Source: Hoskinsella mucinilytica
GTDB lineage: Bacteria; Bacillota_I; Bacilli_A; Erysipelotrichales; Erysipelotrichaceae
Assembly (NCBI RefSeq): GCF_045223415.1
Contig: NZ_JBEQZJ010000046.1
Location: forward strand, 1 to 30,114
Length of the DNA stretch: 30,114 bases
Reading direction: 5' to 3'
This document shows, piece by piece, positions 16,585 through 24,668 of the stretch. A program made the position numbers and the translations under genes. The notes beneath the pieces are model-generated. The model was not told the DNA's origin and did not search any database. It saw only the letters and a program-made list of their open reading frames with translations. Position 1 is the stretch's first letter. Every line of letters starts with the position of its first letter.

Positions 16585-18369
16585 ATGAAAAAGAATTTTC
16601 GCATGATATTTATCATTGCAATCATTGCTGTATGCGCTTATGTGAGCGTTTCTTTTGCGTGGTTTCAAGGTGCGTTATCAAATAATCTTTTTCAAGAAAG
16701 TCAAAATCGCTTGGTGAAAGCAAATGAATCTTCTATCCATTTTATTTTACAAACATTTGATGAATTTGAAGATCAGCTAGAGCTGATTGCGGACTTCTCA
16801 ACTTTATACTCTGGTGATAAGGAAGCAATTGTCAATATGTTAGAACAGATGAATGAAAAAATAGAAGAAGTAGATTATGGTATCCTTAATATAGACGGTG
16901 AGTATTATACAAGCAACGATGATGATATTGATATCGATTGGCAACAGGTACAAGACATCCTTCATCAACAACATCGTTATATTTCAGGTGTAATTTCTTT
17001 ACAGGATACATCAGTTATCATCATGGCGATACCGATCATGAAAGAAGAAAAGATGGTAGGTGCTATCGTAGGTGTTTATCAGGTGGATTATCTGACCAAT
17101 CTATTTGCGAATTCCTTCTTCGAAGGTATTGGTGCGACCATGATCATACAAAAAGATGGTGAGATGATCGCAAGTTATCAAGGAATGGAAAAATATGCTG
17201 ATTTTTATACGATGTTAGAACAATTTCATTTTCCTAAAGATGACTATAATATGGATCAAATGATGAAGCATATGGAACGAAACGAAGATGGATTTTTAGT
17301 ATATGATCAAAACGAACATCAACGTTATCTAAGTTATGCTCCGGTAGGAATCAATGATTGGTATGTGATCAATTTGGTTATGGCAGAAAGTTTATCACCA
17401 AGATTTTCGAAGATTCTTCAACAATCCATGTTGCTTGCGTTAAGCTATGCGCTTGTTTTTATGGTACTGATGTTTTTATTATATCGTGTATCTGGAAGAA
17501 TGAAAAAAATACAGGAAGAGGCATTGGGCGTGCATCGTTTTGAAATGCTTGCGAAACTTCAGAAAAGTGCCATAATTTTTGAATATGATTTTAAAAAGAA
17601 TTATCTGCATGTTTCAAGTAATTATGAACAAAGATTTCATATATCAGCAGAAAAGGCAAAAGATATCAAGGTTGCGGAAGGTATTTTAGTTGATAAGAAA
17701 GATCGAGATCAAATGATCCAACAAATGCAAGAACAAGGTAGTATCCAATATCAGCTTGAGCTAAGAGATAAGGAAAATGAACAGCGATGGTATGAAGTAG
17801 AGGCCGGGGTAGTATATGATGAACAACAGAAAGCAGCAAGGTTGATCGGCTTTATTTATGATATCCATCAGGCTTACTTGGAAAAACAACGATTGATGTT
17901 GAAAGCAAATACAGATGATTTAACCAAAACCTTTACCAAGTCTGAATTGCTTCATCAAATTGAAGATGCCTTATCACAAAAGCCAGAAGGGCGATATGCT
18001 ATGATGTTTGTGGATTTGGATGATTTTAAGAAAGTAAATGATACGTATGGACATTTAGCAGGAGATGAGGTTCTTTCTACCTTAGGTGAACTTTTGTTGT
18101 CAAGTGTGCATGATGGATTTGTAGGTCGTTTTGGTGGAGATGAATTCGTTATTTTCTTACGCAATATCGAGGAAGAAAAATTAGGGGTGTTATGCGAACA
18201 GTTGATTCAAAAAGTACAAGAAAGAATGCCTTATCCGGTTGGAATCAGTATCGGTATTTCTATTTATGGAAAGGACGCAAATAGCGAACAGGAATTGTTA
18301 GCGCATGCGGATGCGGCATTATATCAAGCAAAAGAAGAAGGTAAAGGACGATATCATATGTATGAATGA
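16585..18369 (+). CDS. Membrane diguanylate cyclase with extracellular sensor and PAS domain
   Basis: The protein makes cyclic di-GMP in response to an outside signal. In order, its 594 residues show a membrane segment at about 7-28, a Cache-like extracytoplasmic domain at about 30-275, a second membrane segment at about 280-301, a PAS-like domain at about 322-432 and a GGDEF domain at about 440-594. The active motif is intact (GGDEF at 517-521), as are the metal-binding D477 in FVDLDDF and NDTYGHLAGDEVL. The RxxD inhibitory site is absent: the expected Arg and Asp positions are V508 and G511. The ribosome binding site AAGGTGAGG lies in the 9-base gap after mnmM. No EAL or HD-GYP phosphodiesterase is visible in the window. 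Confidence 0.93.
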   Translation: MKKNFRMIFIIAIIAVCAYVSVSFAWFQGALSNNLFQESQNRLVKANESSIHFILQTFDEFEDQLELIADFSTLYSGDKEAIVNMLEQMNEKIEEVDYGILNIDGEYYTSNDDDIDIDWQQVQDILHQQHRYISGVISLQDTSVIIMAIPIMKEEKMVGAIVGVYQVDYLTNLFANSFFEGIGATMIIQKDGEMIASYQGMEKYADFYTMLEQFHFPKDDYNMDQMMKHMERNEDGFLVYDQNEHQRYLSYAPVGINDWYVINLVMAESLSPRFSKILQQSMLLALSYALVFMVLMFLLYRVSGRMKKIQEEALGVHRFEMLAKLQKSAIIFEYDFKKNYLHVSSNYEQRFHISAEKAKDIKVAEGILVDKKDRDQMIQQMQEQGSIQYQLELRDKENEQRWYEVEAGVVYDEQQKAARLIGFIYDIHQAYLEKQRLMLKANTDDLTKTFTKSELLHQIEDALSQKPEGRYAMMFVDLDDFKKVNDTYGHLAGDEVLSTLGELLLSSVHDGFVGRFGGDEFVIFLRNIEEEKLGVLCEQLIQKVQERMPYPVGISIGISIYGKDANSEQELLAHADAALYQAKEEGKGRYHMYE

Positions 18370-18379
18370 GGGTGAAAGA

Positions 18380-19021
18380 ATGGAAATAAAAGCGGTTATT
18401 TTTGATATGGATGGTGTATTGATCGATAGTGAGCCATCTAATTTAAAACAATTAAGTGATTTTTATGAGCTGCATGGTGTGATAGCCGAGCCTTCGTTTT
18501 TGATATCGTTGGTAGGTAGTAGCATAGAATATACCGGAGTTGAAAGTATTCATTTATTACAAAAGGATTGGAGCATTGAAGAATTTTATGAGCGCTTCGA
18601 TGGATATGCAAACCAACATCCGGTAAGTTATCGTGACATATTAAATCCAGGTGTAAAAGAAACATTGCTGTGGTTGAAACAACATGGATATCGAATTGCG
18701 ATCGGCAGTAGTTCTACGTTAAGCAACATTCAAAGAATGTTAGAAGAATGTGAATTGCAGGATGTATTTGATATCGTGTTTAGTGGAGAGATGTTTGCAA
18801 AGAGCAAACCAAATCCTGAAATATATCTGAGCATTGCCCAACATCTTAAATTAGCACCTTGTCAATGTATGGTCATTGAAGATAGCAGTTTTGGTATAGA
18901 AGCAGGGAAGAAAGCAGGTATGATGACGATTGCATTGACAGATCATCGCTTTGGCATCGATCAATCTAAAGCGGATGATCATATCGAATGCATACAAGAT
19001 ATTTGCGATAAACTTCAATAG
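18380..19021 (+). CDS. HAD-superfamily phosphatase / beta-phosphoglucomutase-like
   Basis: This 213-residue haloacid dehalogenase hydrolase has the nucleophile motif DMDGV (D9, D11) followed by IDSEP, the second motif GSSST at 109-113, the lysine in KSKPNPE at 141-147, and the acidic motif EDSSFG at 167-172. The helical cap after motif I and the KPNPEIYL string are typical of the beta-phosphoglucomutase/GS1-like subgroup. The substrate is probably a small sugar phosphate but cannot be named. The start at 18380 follows AGGGTGA. Longer in-frame starts lie inside the diguanylate cyclase gene and lack a site. It is the last gene of the mnmM run. Confidence 0.9.
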   Translation: MEIKAVIFDMDGVLIDSEPSNLKQLSDFYELHGVIAEPSFLISLVGSSIEYTGVESIHLLQKDWSIEEFYERFDGYANQHPVSYRDILNPGVKETLLWLKQHGYRIAIGSSSTLSNIQRMLEECELQDVFDIVFSGEMFAKSKPNPEIYLSIAQHLKLAPCQCMVIEDSSFGIEAGKKAGMMTIALTDHRFGIDQSKADDHIECIQDICDKLQ

Positions 19022-19037
19022 GAAGTAGCAACGTTTA

Positions 19038-19069
19038 GGTGGTTTTCAAATATTGGAAATCATCTTTTT
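19038..19069 (+). terminator. Terminator after the HAD gene
   Basis: A 10-base stem, GGTGGTTTTC with GGAAATCATC (three wobble pairs), has a 7-base loop and five T. It separates the mnmM operon from clpB. Confidence 0.75.
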
Positions 19070-19076
19070 CTATATT

Positions 19077-19103
19077 TTAGCACTCAAGTGTTGACAGTGC
19101 TAA
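19077..19103 (+). promoter_or_regulatory. CIRCE operator 1 (HrcA binding site)
   Basis: TTAGCACTC, nine bases, then CAGTGCTAA matches the CIRCE consensus TTAGCACTC-N9-GAGTGCTAA with one mismatch. It covers the -35 box of the clpB promoter, so HrcA bound here should block RNA polymerase at normal temperature. Confidence 0.93.
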
Positions 19104-19118
19104 AATGTGTGGTATAAT
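19091..19118 (+). promoter_or_regulatory. clpB promoter (sigma-A type)
   Basis: TTGACA and TATAAT both match consensus exactly with a 16-base spacer. The -35 lies inside CIRCE 1, and CIRCE 2 begins five bases after the -10. Confidence 0.93.
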
Positions 19119-19122
19119 ACAA

Positions 19123-19149
19123 TTAGCAATCAAAGTGTTAGAGTGCTAA
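19123..19149 (+). promoter_or_regulatory. CIRCE operator 2 (HrcA binding site)
   Basis: TTAGCAATC, nine bases, then GAGTGCTAA matches CIRCE with one mismatch. It covers the likely transcription start and ends two bases before the ribosome binding site AGGAG. Confidence 0.92.
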
Positions 19150-19163
19150 AAGGAGTTGATACT

Positions 19164-21722
19164 ATGAACTTTGAAAAAATGAGTGAAAAGCTGCAGGAAG
19201 TCATTATGCAGGCAGTGGAAATCTGCAAGAACTACCAGCATACCACCATCGATACGATTCAGATGCTGAAGGCAATCTTTGAAAATGAAGTATTGGATGG
19301 ACTTTTCAAACGACTGAATATAGATAAAACAAAAGCTCTTACGATCATTGATGAAGAAATGGGTAGAGTTGCGAAATCAAGCAATGTCAATCCACAATTT
19401 TCCAATGAAGTCGCAAATGCATTTAATAAGGCACAACAATGGAGCGATTTAGTACAAGAAAGCTATTTGAGTGTCGCAAGTGTTTGGATTGCGTTGATGT
19501 TCAATAAATCCTATATTTCCAAACGATTGGTCAAGACATTTTCATTGAAAGAAGATGTTTGTAAGGATGAAGAATTAAAACGTAGAGGGGGGAAGAAAAT
19601 GGATACACCGAATGCAGAGAGCAATGTTGAAGCATTGACAAAATATGGTAGAGATTTGGTAGAAGATGTAAAAAACGGGAAAATAGATCCTATCATCGGA
19701 CGAGATGATGAAATTCGTCGTGTGATTCAGATCCTTTCACGTAAAACAAAGAATAATCCGGTGTTGATCGGTGAACCGGGAGTTGGAAAGACCGCTGTTG
19801 TAGAAGGTATCGCTTGGCGTATCATGAAAGGTGATGTACCGGGTTCATTAAAAGAAAAAAGATTGATCGAACTGGATATGGGAGCATTGATTGCCGGTGC
19901 GAAATATCGTGGAGAATTTGAAGAGCGATTAAAAGCCATTTTAGAGGAAGTCAAGCAAGCAGATGGTGGTATCATTCTGTTTATCGATGAATTGCATAAT
20001 TTAGTAGGTGCAGGTAAAACGGAAGGTAGTATGGATGCCGCAAATCTATTAAAACCTATGCTTGCTCGTGGTGAACTTCGTTGTATCGGTGCAACCACAT
20101 TCCAAGAATATCGTCAATATATTGAAAAGGATGCAGCATTGGAGCGAAGATTTCAAAGAGTTATGGTCGCAGAACCTAGTGTTGAGGATACCATTAGTAT
20201 ATTACGTGGATTAAAAGATCGTTTTGAATCTTACCATGGAGTTAAAATCTTAGATGAAGCGATTCTTGCGGCTGCTACTCTGTCTAATCGTTATATCACT
20301 GATCGTTTCTTACCTGACAAGGCAATTGATTTGATAGATGAAGCATGTGCAACACTGCGTGTGGAAATGGAATCTATGCCACAAGAGCTAGATGAATTAC
20401 AACGTAAGATCATGCAACTTCAGATTGAGGAAACAGCACTGAAACAAGAAGATGATAAAAAAGCAGTTGAACGTAGAAATGATATCAAAAAGGAATTAGA
20501 AGAGCTTCAAGCGAAAAAAGATGTTCTTTATACCAAATGGGAAGATGAAAAAGCCGAATTAGAAGAAAGCAAAGAAGCCAAAGTACAATTGGAAAAAGCA
20601 AAATTAGATTTGGAACAAGCTCAAAATGAAGCTCGTTATGAAGATGCGGCAAGATTACAATATGATACCATTCCACATTTAGAAAAACTGATTGCACAAC
20701 AAGCAGATAAGGAAAAAGGTGAAGATACCTTAATTCAAGAAATTGTAAACGAAGAATTGATTGCGCAGATCGTTAGTAAATGGACCGGTGTTGAGGTAAG
20801 TCGTCTGGTAGAAAGCGAACGTAAGAAATTATTGCATTTAAAAGAAGCTTTACAAAAACGTGTCATCGGACAAGATAATGCATTAGAACTTGTTTGTGAT
20901 GCCATCCTTAGAAGCAAGGCACAAATACAAGATGAACATAGACCAATCGGAAGTTTCTTGTTTTTAGGACCTACCGGTGTCGGTAAAACTGAGGTCGCAA
21001 AAGCACTTGCACAACAGTTGTTCGATAGTGAAAGTCATATCGTTCGTATTGATATGAGTGAATATATGGAAAAACATAGTGTGTCAAGATTGATCGGAGC
21101 TCCTCCAGGATATGTTGGTTATGATGAAGGTGGACAATTGAGCGAAGCGGTACGTAGAAACCCTTATTCTATCGTATTATTCGATGAAGTTGAGAAAGCT
21201 CATCCGGATGTATTTAATGTATTGTTACAGATACTGGACGATGGTCGTATCACAGACAGCAAAGGTGTAACCGTTGATTTCAAAAACACATTGTTGATCA
21301 TGACAAGTAATTTAGGTAGTCAATATGCATTTGATGGAGCACAACGTGATGAAAAATATATGAATGAAGTTAAGCAATACTTCAAACCGGAATTCGTAAA
21401 CCGTATCGATGAAATCATCGTGTTCAATGCATTGGATAGCGAAATGCTGGATCAGATTGCTCATAAGTTTATGAATGAATTGACAGAAAGGTTACAGAAA
21501 AAGGATATCACTTTGAACGTCAGTGATGCTGTTTATCGAAATATCGCAACGTTAGGAGTGGATGCCGTTTATGGTGCACGACCAATGAAACGATATATTC
21601 AGCGTAATATCGAAACCTTGATTGCACGTAAGATGATCGAGGGAAATGCCGGTAAAGATGATGTCATTACTTTAGATGTAGAAGATGGTGAATATGTAGC
21701 TCATATTGAATCTTGTGCATAA
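19164..21722 (+). CDS. clpB: ClpB-type AAA+ disaggregase
   Basis: ClpB is a hexameric unfoldase that rescues aggregated proteins with DnaK/DnaJ. The 852-residue protein has an N-terminal Clp repeat domain (about 1-140), a first AAA module with Walker A GEPGVGKT at 203-210 and Walker B ILFIDE, a long coiled-coil middle domain (about 400-520), and a second AAA module with Walker A GPTGVGKT at 602-609. GARPMKR lies near the end. The long middle domain, the length close to the E. coli protein and the lack of a visible ClpP-binding loop favour ClpB over ClpC. The start at 19164 follows AGGAG. An upstream in-frame GTG at 19107 lies within the promoter and is not used. Two CIRCE sites imply HrcA control. 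Confidence 0.95.
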   Translation: MNFEKMSEKLQEVIMQAVEICKNYQHTTIDTIQMLKAIFENEVLDGLFKRLNIDKTKALTIIDEEMGRVAKSSNVNPQFSNEVANAFNKAQQWSDLVQESYLSVASVWIALMFNKSYISKRLVKTFSLKEDVCKDEELKRRGGKKMDTPNAESNVEALTKYGRDLVEDVKNGKIDPIIGRDDEIRRVIQILSRKTKNNPVLIGEPGVGKTAVVEGIAWRIMKGDVPGSLKEKRLIELDMGALIAGAKYRGEFEERLKAILEEVKQADGGIILFIDELHNLVGAGKTEGSMDAANLLKPMLARGELRCIGATTFQEYRQYIEKDAALERRFQRVMVAEPSVEDTISILRGLKDRFESYHGVKILDEAILAAATLSNRYITDRFLPDKAIDLIDEACATLRVEMESMPQELDELQRKIMQLQIEETALKQEDDKKAVERRNDIKKELEELQAKKDVLYTKWEDEKAELEESKEAKVQLEKAKLDLEQAQNEARYEDAARLQYDTIPHLEKLIAQQADKEKGEDTLIQEIVNEELIAQIVSKWTGVEVSRLVESERKKLLHLKEALQKRVIGQDNALELVCDAILRSKAQIQDEHRPIGSFLFLGPTGVGKTEVAKALAQQLFDSESHIVRIDMSEYMEKHSVSRLIGAPPGYVGYDEGGQLSEAVRRNPYSIVLFDEVEKAHPDVFNVLLQILDDGRITDSKGVTVDFKNTLLIMTSNLGSQYAFDGAQRDEKYMNEVKQYFKPEFVNRIDEIIVFNALDSEMLDQIAHKFMNELTERLQKKDITLNVSDAVYRNIATLGVDAVYGARPMKRYIQRNIETLIARKMIEGNAGKDDVITLDVEDGEYVAHIESCA

Positions 21723-21726
21723 AGAA

Positions 21727-21764
21727 AAAGCACCTCAAACCTTAGATAAGGAATGAGGTGCTTT
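21727..21764. terminator. Convergent terminator between clpB and the - strand gene
   Basis: An 11-base perfect stem, AAAGCACCTCA with TGAGGTGCTTT, contains a smaller nested stem CCTT/AAGG. The T tract is better on the - strand side, so it probably serves both genes. Confidence 0.85.
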
Positions 21765-21778
21765 GTGTATTAAGATGA

Positions 21779-22672
21779 TCAACGTTTCGCAGATTGTGCC
21801 ATTTTGAAATAGGTATGGCGTTTCCCACGTAATACAATAGACATTTCCATGATGTTTTCCGGTAATGCGATACCACCCCAGCCTGCATCACCAATGTGTT
21901 GAATGTCTACTCCAGCACGTTTAGAAGATAATGCAAATTCACGAATGGTCGCTGCATCACTTGTTTCCTGAGAAGTGCCGATTGCGGTCATAGCCAATGC
22001 ATCATGGGCATGAATGCGATTACAAGCTTCATGAATCATAGCTTCTTGTAAACCAGGTACCGTGCCACATGCAGGCATTAAAATAACGTCAGCACCGGCT
22101 TTCACAAAGTCATCAATGCTTTCCAGATCAATGACTGGCTCATCTACTCCTGCAGCATGCATTTTGCCAGCTATGATCAAGCCGGAAAAAGATTGTTTGG
22201 CTTCTTTGATCGCTTCAGCAATCTTTGCATTTGTCACACCGGTACCAGGATTTCCGGTTAAACAAAGGAACCCAAAGCCCAGTTTTTCCGCAGCTTCATA
22301 TGTTTCTTTACATGCGGTTCTTCCTTTACATATATCGATTCGACGTTCCATCATATTGGCTTGCAGATCTACAGGCTCCAGATTGACACCAATGGGTCTA
22401 CCTGATAGCTCCCTTAATGTCATGATCGGATCATCACTTTCTGGTATACCATAAATCATCGGATGAAATACATCAAATCCATTCAATAAAACCATATCGG
22501 AACCAAAGGATGCCGCTAGTTCTGCATTAGAAACAGAACCTAACATTGGCTGTACGGTACTAACCGTTTCAGTAAGGATCACTCTACCTTCACTTGCCGC
22601 AATAGCCGCCTTTAACTCTTGTCCATTCATTGCCAGCACTTCACTTGGCTGGCAGCTTAATAATCGTTTCAT
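21779..22672 (-). CDS. Conserved protein of unknown function, TIM-barrel-like (possibly DUF7916)
   Basis: I cannot assign a reaction to this 297-residue soluble protein. Alternating strands and helices such as MVLLNGFDVFHPM, PIGVNLEPVD, FGFLCLTGNPGTGVTN, SGLIIAGKMHAAG, ADVILMPACGTVPG and DIQHIGDAGWGG suggest a beta/alpha barrel with glycine-rich phosphate-binding-like loops near the C-terminus. I recall similar proteins being annotated, probably wrongly, as haloacid dehalogenase-like, and as DUF7916. That family name is from memory. The start at 22672 follows AAGGAAGGTG. A GTG two codons earlier overlaps that site and is less likely. The gene is alone on its strand, convergent with clpB. Confidence 0.7.
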   Translation of the reverse strand: MKRLLSCQPSEVLAMNGQELKAAIAASEGRVILTETVSTVQPMLGSVSNAELAASFGSDMVLLNGFDVFHPMIYGIPESDDPIMTLRELSGRPIGVNLEPVDLQANMMERRIDICKGRTACKETYEAAEKLGFGFLCLTGNPGTGVTNAKIAEAIKEAKQSFSGLIIAGKMHAAGVDEPVIDLESIDDFVKAGADVILMPACGTVPGLQEAMIHEACNRIHAHDALAMTAIGTSQETSDAATIREFALSSKRAGVDIQHIGDAGWGGIALPENIMEMSIVLRGKRHTYFKMAQSAKR

Positions 22673-22781
22673 AAACACCTTCCTTTTTCCTATATTTTAT
22701 ATGCATCATCATAGCATAGTTTTGTTTTAGAAGAGATGTAGCTGATTTCCCAGTGATAGGAAGGAAATGTATAATTATGTG

Positions 22782-22807
22782 GTTTTGTGTTATTTATTTC
22801 ACAAAAC
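22782..22807. repeat. Inverted repeat GTTTTGTG-N10-CACAAAAC
   Basis: This is a perfect 8-base inverted repeat with a 10-base AT-only centre, placed just before the -35 box of the downstream promoter. It could be an operator or an RNA hairpin. A TATAAT at 22770-22775 lies upstream of it. The rest of the 198-base gap shows no gene. Confidence 0.6.
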
Positions 22808-22834
22808 TTGAATTTTTTCCTTGATAAGTATAAA
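22808..22834 (+). promoter_or_regulatory. Candidate promoter of the DUF5685/J-domain pair
   Basis: TTGAAT and TATAAA are separated by 15 bases, shorter than ideal. This is the best pair before the gene at 22871. Confidence 0.4.
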
Positions 22835-22870
22835 CTATATGTCAGGTGTATCTGAAGGGAGTTTTTCATA

Positions 22871-23713
22871 ATGTTTGGTTATGTTGTGGTCAATCGCTCA
22901 GAGTTAAAGGTAAAAGACTTAGATGTCTACCAATCCTTTTATTGTGGTCTATGTCAAAGCTTACATCAGCATTATGGAAGAATCGGACAGACAACCTTAA
23001 ATTTTGATATGACATTTCTTGCGATCTTATTGAGTGGTCTATATGAGCCTGATGAGGAAACTAAGGATTTTCGCTGTGGGTTACATCCTACAAAAAAACG
23101 CTTGATACGTTCAAATGATTGTATTAGTTATGCCGCAGATATGACCATTTTATTAACTTATATGAAATGTGAAGATGATTGGAACGATGATAAGAAAGTG
23201 AGTAGGCTTGCTTATGAAAAGCTTCTATCCAAAGGATATCATCGATTAAAAACAACGTATCCAAAAAAGCTCACACGTATCAATAAAGCAATGAGTGAGC
23301 TAAGTCGTCATGAGAAAGAAAATCTAAAGGATATCGATCAAATGTCTTCTTTATTTGGCAAGGTCATGGGTGAGATATTAAGTTATCGTGAGGATGAATG
23401 GAAAGATGCACTTTATCGTCTTGGAGATTATCTAGGAAGATTTATTTATCTGTTAGATGCTTATGATGATGTGGAAGATGATATCCAACATGATCAATAT
23501 AATCCATTCAAAGATGATTTTGGTGAATCTTATTTTGAAGAACGCTCTAAAATGATTTTGGAAACAATGGTAGCAGAAGCTTCCATCGAATTCGAAAAAC
23601 TACCGATTTTGAAATATGCTGATATTCTTCGCAATATTCTATATTCAGGAATCTGGACAAAATATGAAATGATTAGAAAGAAAAGATTAGGTGATGATGA
23701 TGGATCCATATAA
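22871..23713 (+). CDS. DUF5685-type protein, partner of a J-domain protein
   Basis: The 280-residue, all-helical soluble protein has unknown function. Its opening MFGYVVVNRSELKVKD, followed by FYCGLCQSLHQHYG, fits the family I know as DUF5685. The conserved cysteines C30 and C33 (YCGLC) and C69 and C84 could bind metal. In the second half, LLDAYDDVEDD is an aspartate-rich helix resembling the diphosphate-binding motifs of isoprenoid enzymes, though the overall fit to that family is not shown. It overlaps the J-domain gene by 14 bases, so the two are translated together. The ribosome binding site GAAGGGAG precedes the start. Confidence 0.75.
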   Translation: MFGYVVVNRSELKVKDLDVYQSFYCGLCQSLHQHYGRIGQTTLNFDMTFLAILLSGLYEPDEETKDFRCGLHPTKKRLIRSNDCISYAADMTILLTYMKCEDDWNDDKKVSRLAYEKLLSKGYHRLKTTYPKKLTRINKAMSELSRHEKENLKDIDQMSSLFGKVMGEILSYREDEWKDALYRLGDYLGRFIYLLDAYDDVEDDIQHDQYNPFKDDFGESYFEERSKMILETMVAEASIEFEKLPILKYADILRNILYSGIWTKYEMIRKKRLGDDDGSI

Positions 23714-24302
23714 GATATTAGGTGTATCAAGAGATGCAAGTGATGATGAAATAAAAAAAGCATATCGTTCCTTGGCAAAAAAATACCATCCCGATGTCAA
23801 TAAGGAAGCGGGAGTGGAAGAAAAATTCAAACAAATACAAAATGCATATGATCAAATCATGGAGGCTAGAAAACGTGGAGATACCGGCAACTTCTGGGAA
23901 AATAGCAATAGCTATGGTGGAGGCTATGGATCTTATGGTGGCTCTGCCTCTCAGCAATATCAGACCATCATCTCTTATCTGAATATGGGCGCTTATGCAC
24001 AAGCCTATCAAATCCTTCAAGGAATGAGCAATCGAGATGCTGCATGGTATTACTTTAACGCCATTGCCAATTATGGAATGGGAAATCAAATCGCTGCTTT
24101 AGAAAATGCTCAAAAGGCATGTGAAATGGATCCGCAAAATCAACAATATCGTCAACTATATGCACAGTTATCTAGTTCACGTTCACAATATCGTAATATG
24201 CAATCTCCTTTTGGTGCATCCGGTAGCAATCTTTGTTGTCAGCTTATTCTTTGTAATATGTGTATGGGTGGGGGATGTGCACCACTTTGTTGCTGTTTAT
24301 GA
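23700..24302 (+). CDS. J-domain co-chaperone with cysteine-rich C-terminus
   Basis: The 200-residue protein starts with a J domain (DPYKILGVSRDASDDEIKKA) and the HPD motif in KKYHPDVNK that stimulates DnaK. A Gly/Tyr-rich linker (about 64-78) follows, then a TPR-like helical region (YLNMGAYAQAYQIL; AALENAQKACEMDP). The tail is strongly cysteine-rich, with CC, CNMC, GGGC and CCC. It is not a full DnaJ, since it lacks the zinc-finger and substrate domains. AGGTGA at 23689 supports the ATG at 23700. The GTG at 23691 and the ATGs at 23694 and 23697 overlap that site. The overlap with the upstream gene implies joint function, perhaps chaperoning of a metal or cluster protein, which is inference. 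Confidence 0.88.
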   Translation: MDPYKILGVSRDASDDEIKKAYRSLAKKYHPDVNKEAGVEEKFKQIQNAYDQIMEARKRGDTGNFWENSNSYGGGYGSYGGSASQQYQTIISYLNMGAYAQAYQILQGMSNRDAAWYYFNAIANYGMGNQIAALENAQKACEMDPQNQQYRQLYAQLSSSRSQYRNMQSPFGASGSNLCCQLILCNMCMGGGCAPLCCCL

Positions 24303-24310
24303 TAAAAGAT

Positions 24311-24341
24311 GCTCTTTGTCTAGTCAGATAAAGAGTTTTTT
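24311..24341 (+). terminator. Terminator after the J-domain gene
   Basis: The stem CTCTTTGTCT with AGATAAAGAG (one wobble) has the loop AGTC and six T. Confidence 0.9.
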
Positions 24342-24353
24342 CTTGTTGCTTTC

Positions 24354-24381
24354 TTGACTTTATAGATAATATGAGTATGAT
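24354..24381 (+). promoter_or_regulatory. feo operon promoter
   Basis: TTGACT, a 16-base spacer and TATGAT lie right after the preceding terminator and about 50 bases before feoA. An imperfect palindrome with arms GAAAAT/ATTTTC follows at 24390-24415 and could be an operator. Confidence 0.65.
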
Positions 24382-24431
24382 ATATATGTGAAAATTAGTT
24401 TAAGATAACATTTTCGAAAGGTTGGTATTGC

Positions 24432-24668
24432 ATGACAACATTAGATAAAATTAAGCCGGGACAAGGGGGAACCATTATCAGCGTAGGTGGAGAAGGGGCA
24501 TTACGTAGAAGACTTTTGGATATGGGACTGACTCCGAAAACAAAGATTTTTGTGAATAAAGTAGCACCAATGGGAGATCCAATGGAGTTAAATTTAAGAG
24601 GCTATGTATTAACATTACGATTACAGGATGCAAATAAGATCGAAGTAGAAAGAGAGGAAGTTGCATGA
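24432..24668 (+). CDS. feoA: Ferrous iron transport protein A
   Basis: FeoA is a small SH3-like cytoplasmic protein that supports FeoB. At 78 residues it has the standard size, with the core IKPGQGGTIISVGGEGALRR, then LLDMGLTPKTKI, and the closing strand GYVLTLRLQDANKIEV. An AAAGG ribosome binding site lies upstream. Its stop overlaps the feoB start in ATGA, which couples their translation. It is the first gene of the feo operon. Confidence 0.95.
   Translation: MTTLDKIKPGQGGTIISVGGEGALRRRLLDMGLTPKTKIFVNKVAPMGDPMELNLRGYVLTLRLQDANKIEVEREEVA

Noticed and set aside
19107..19163. GTG start giving ClpB 19 extra residues
   Set aside because: It lies between the -35 and -10 boxes, so it would not be transcribed. 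The ATG at 19164 has AGGAG.
22062..22454. 130-codon open frame on the + strand inside the barrel-like gene
   Set aside because: It is antisense to a conserved-looking protein, with no start signals and a low-complexity composition.
22782..22807. Rex binding site
   Set aside because: The Rex consensus needs eight bases between TTGTG and CACAA. Ten are present here.
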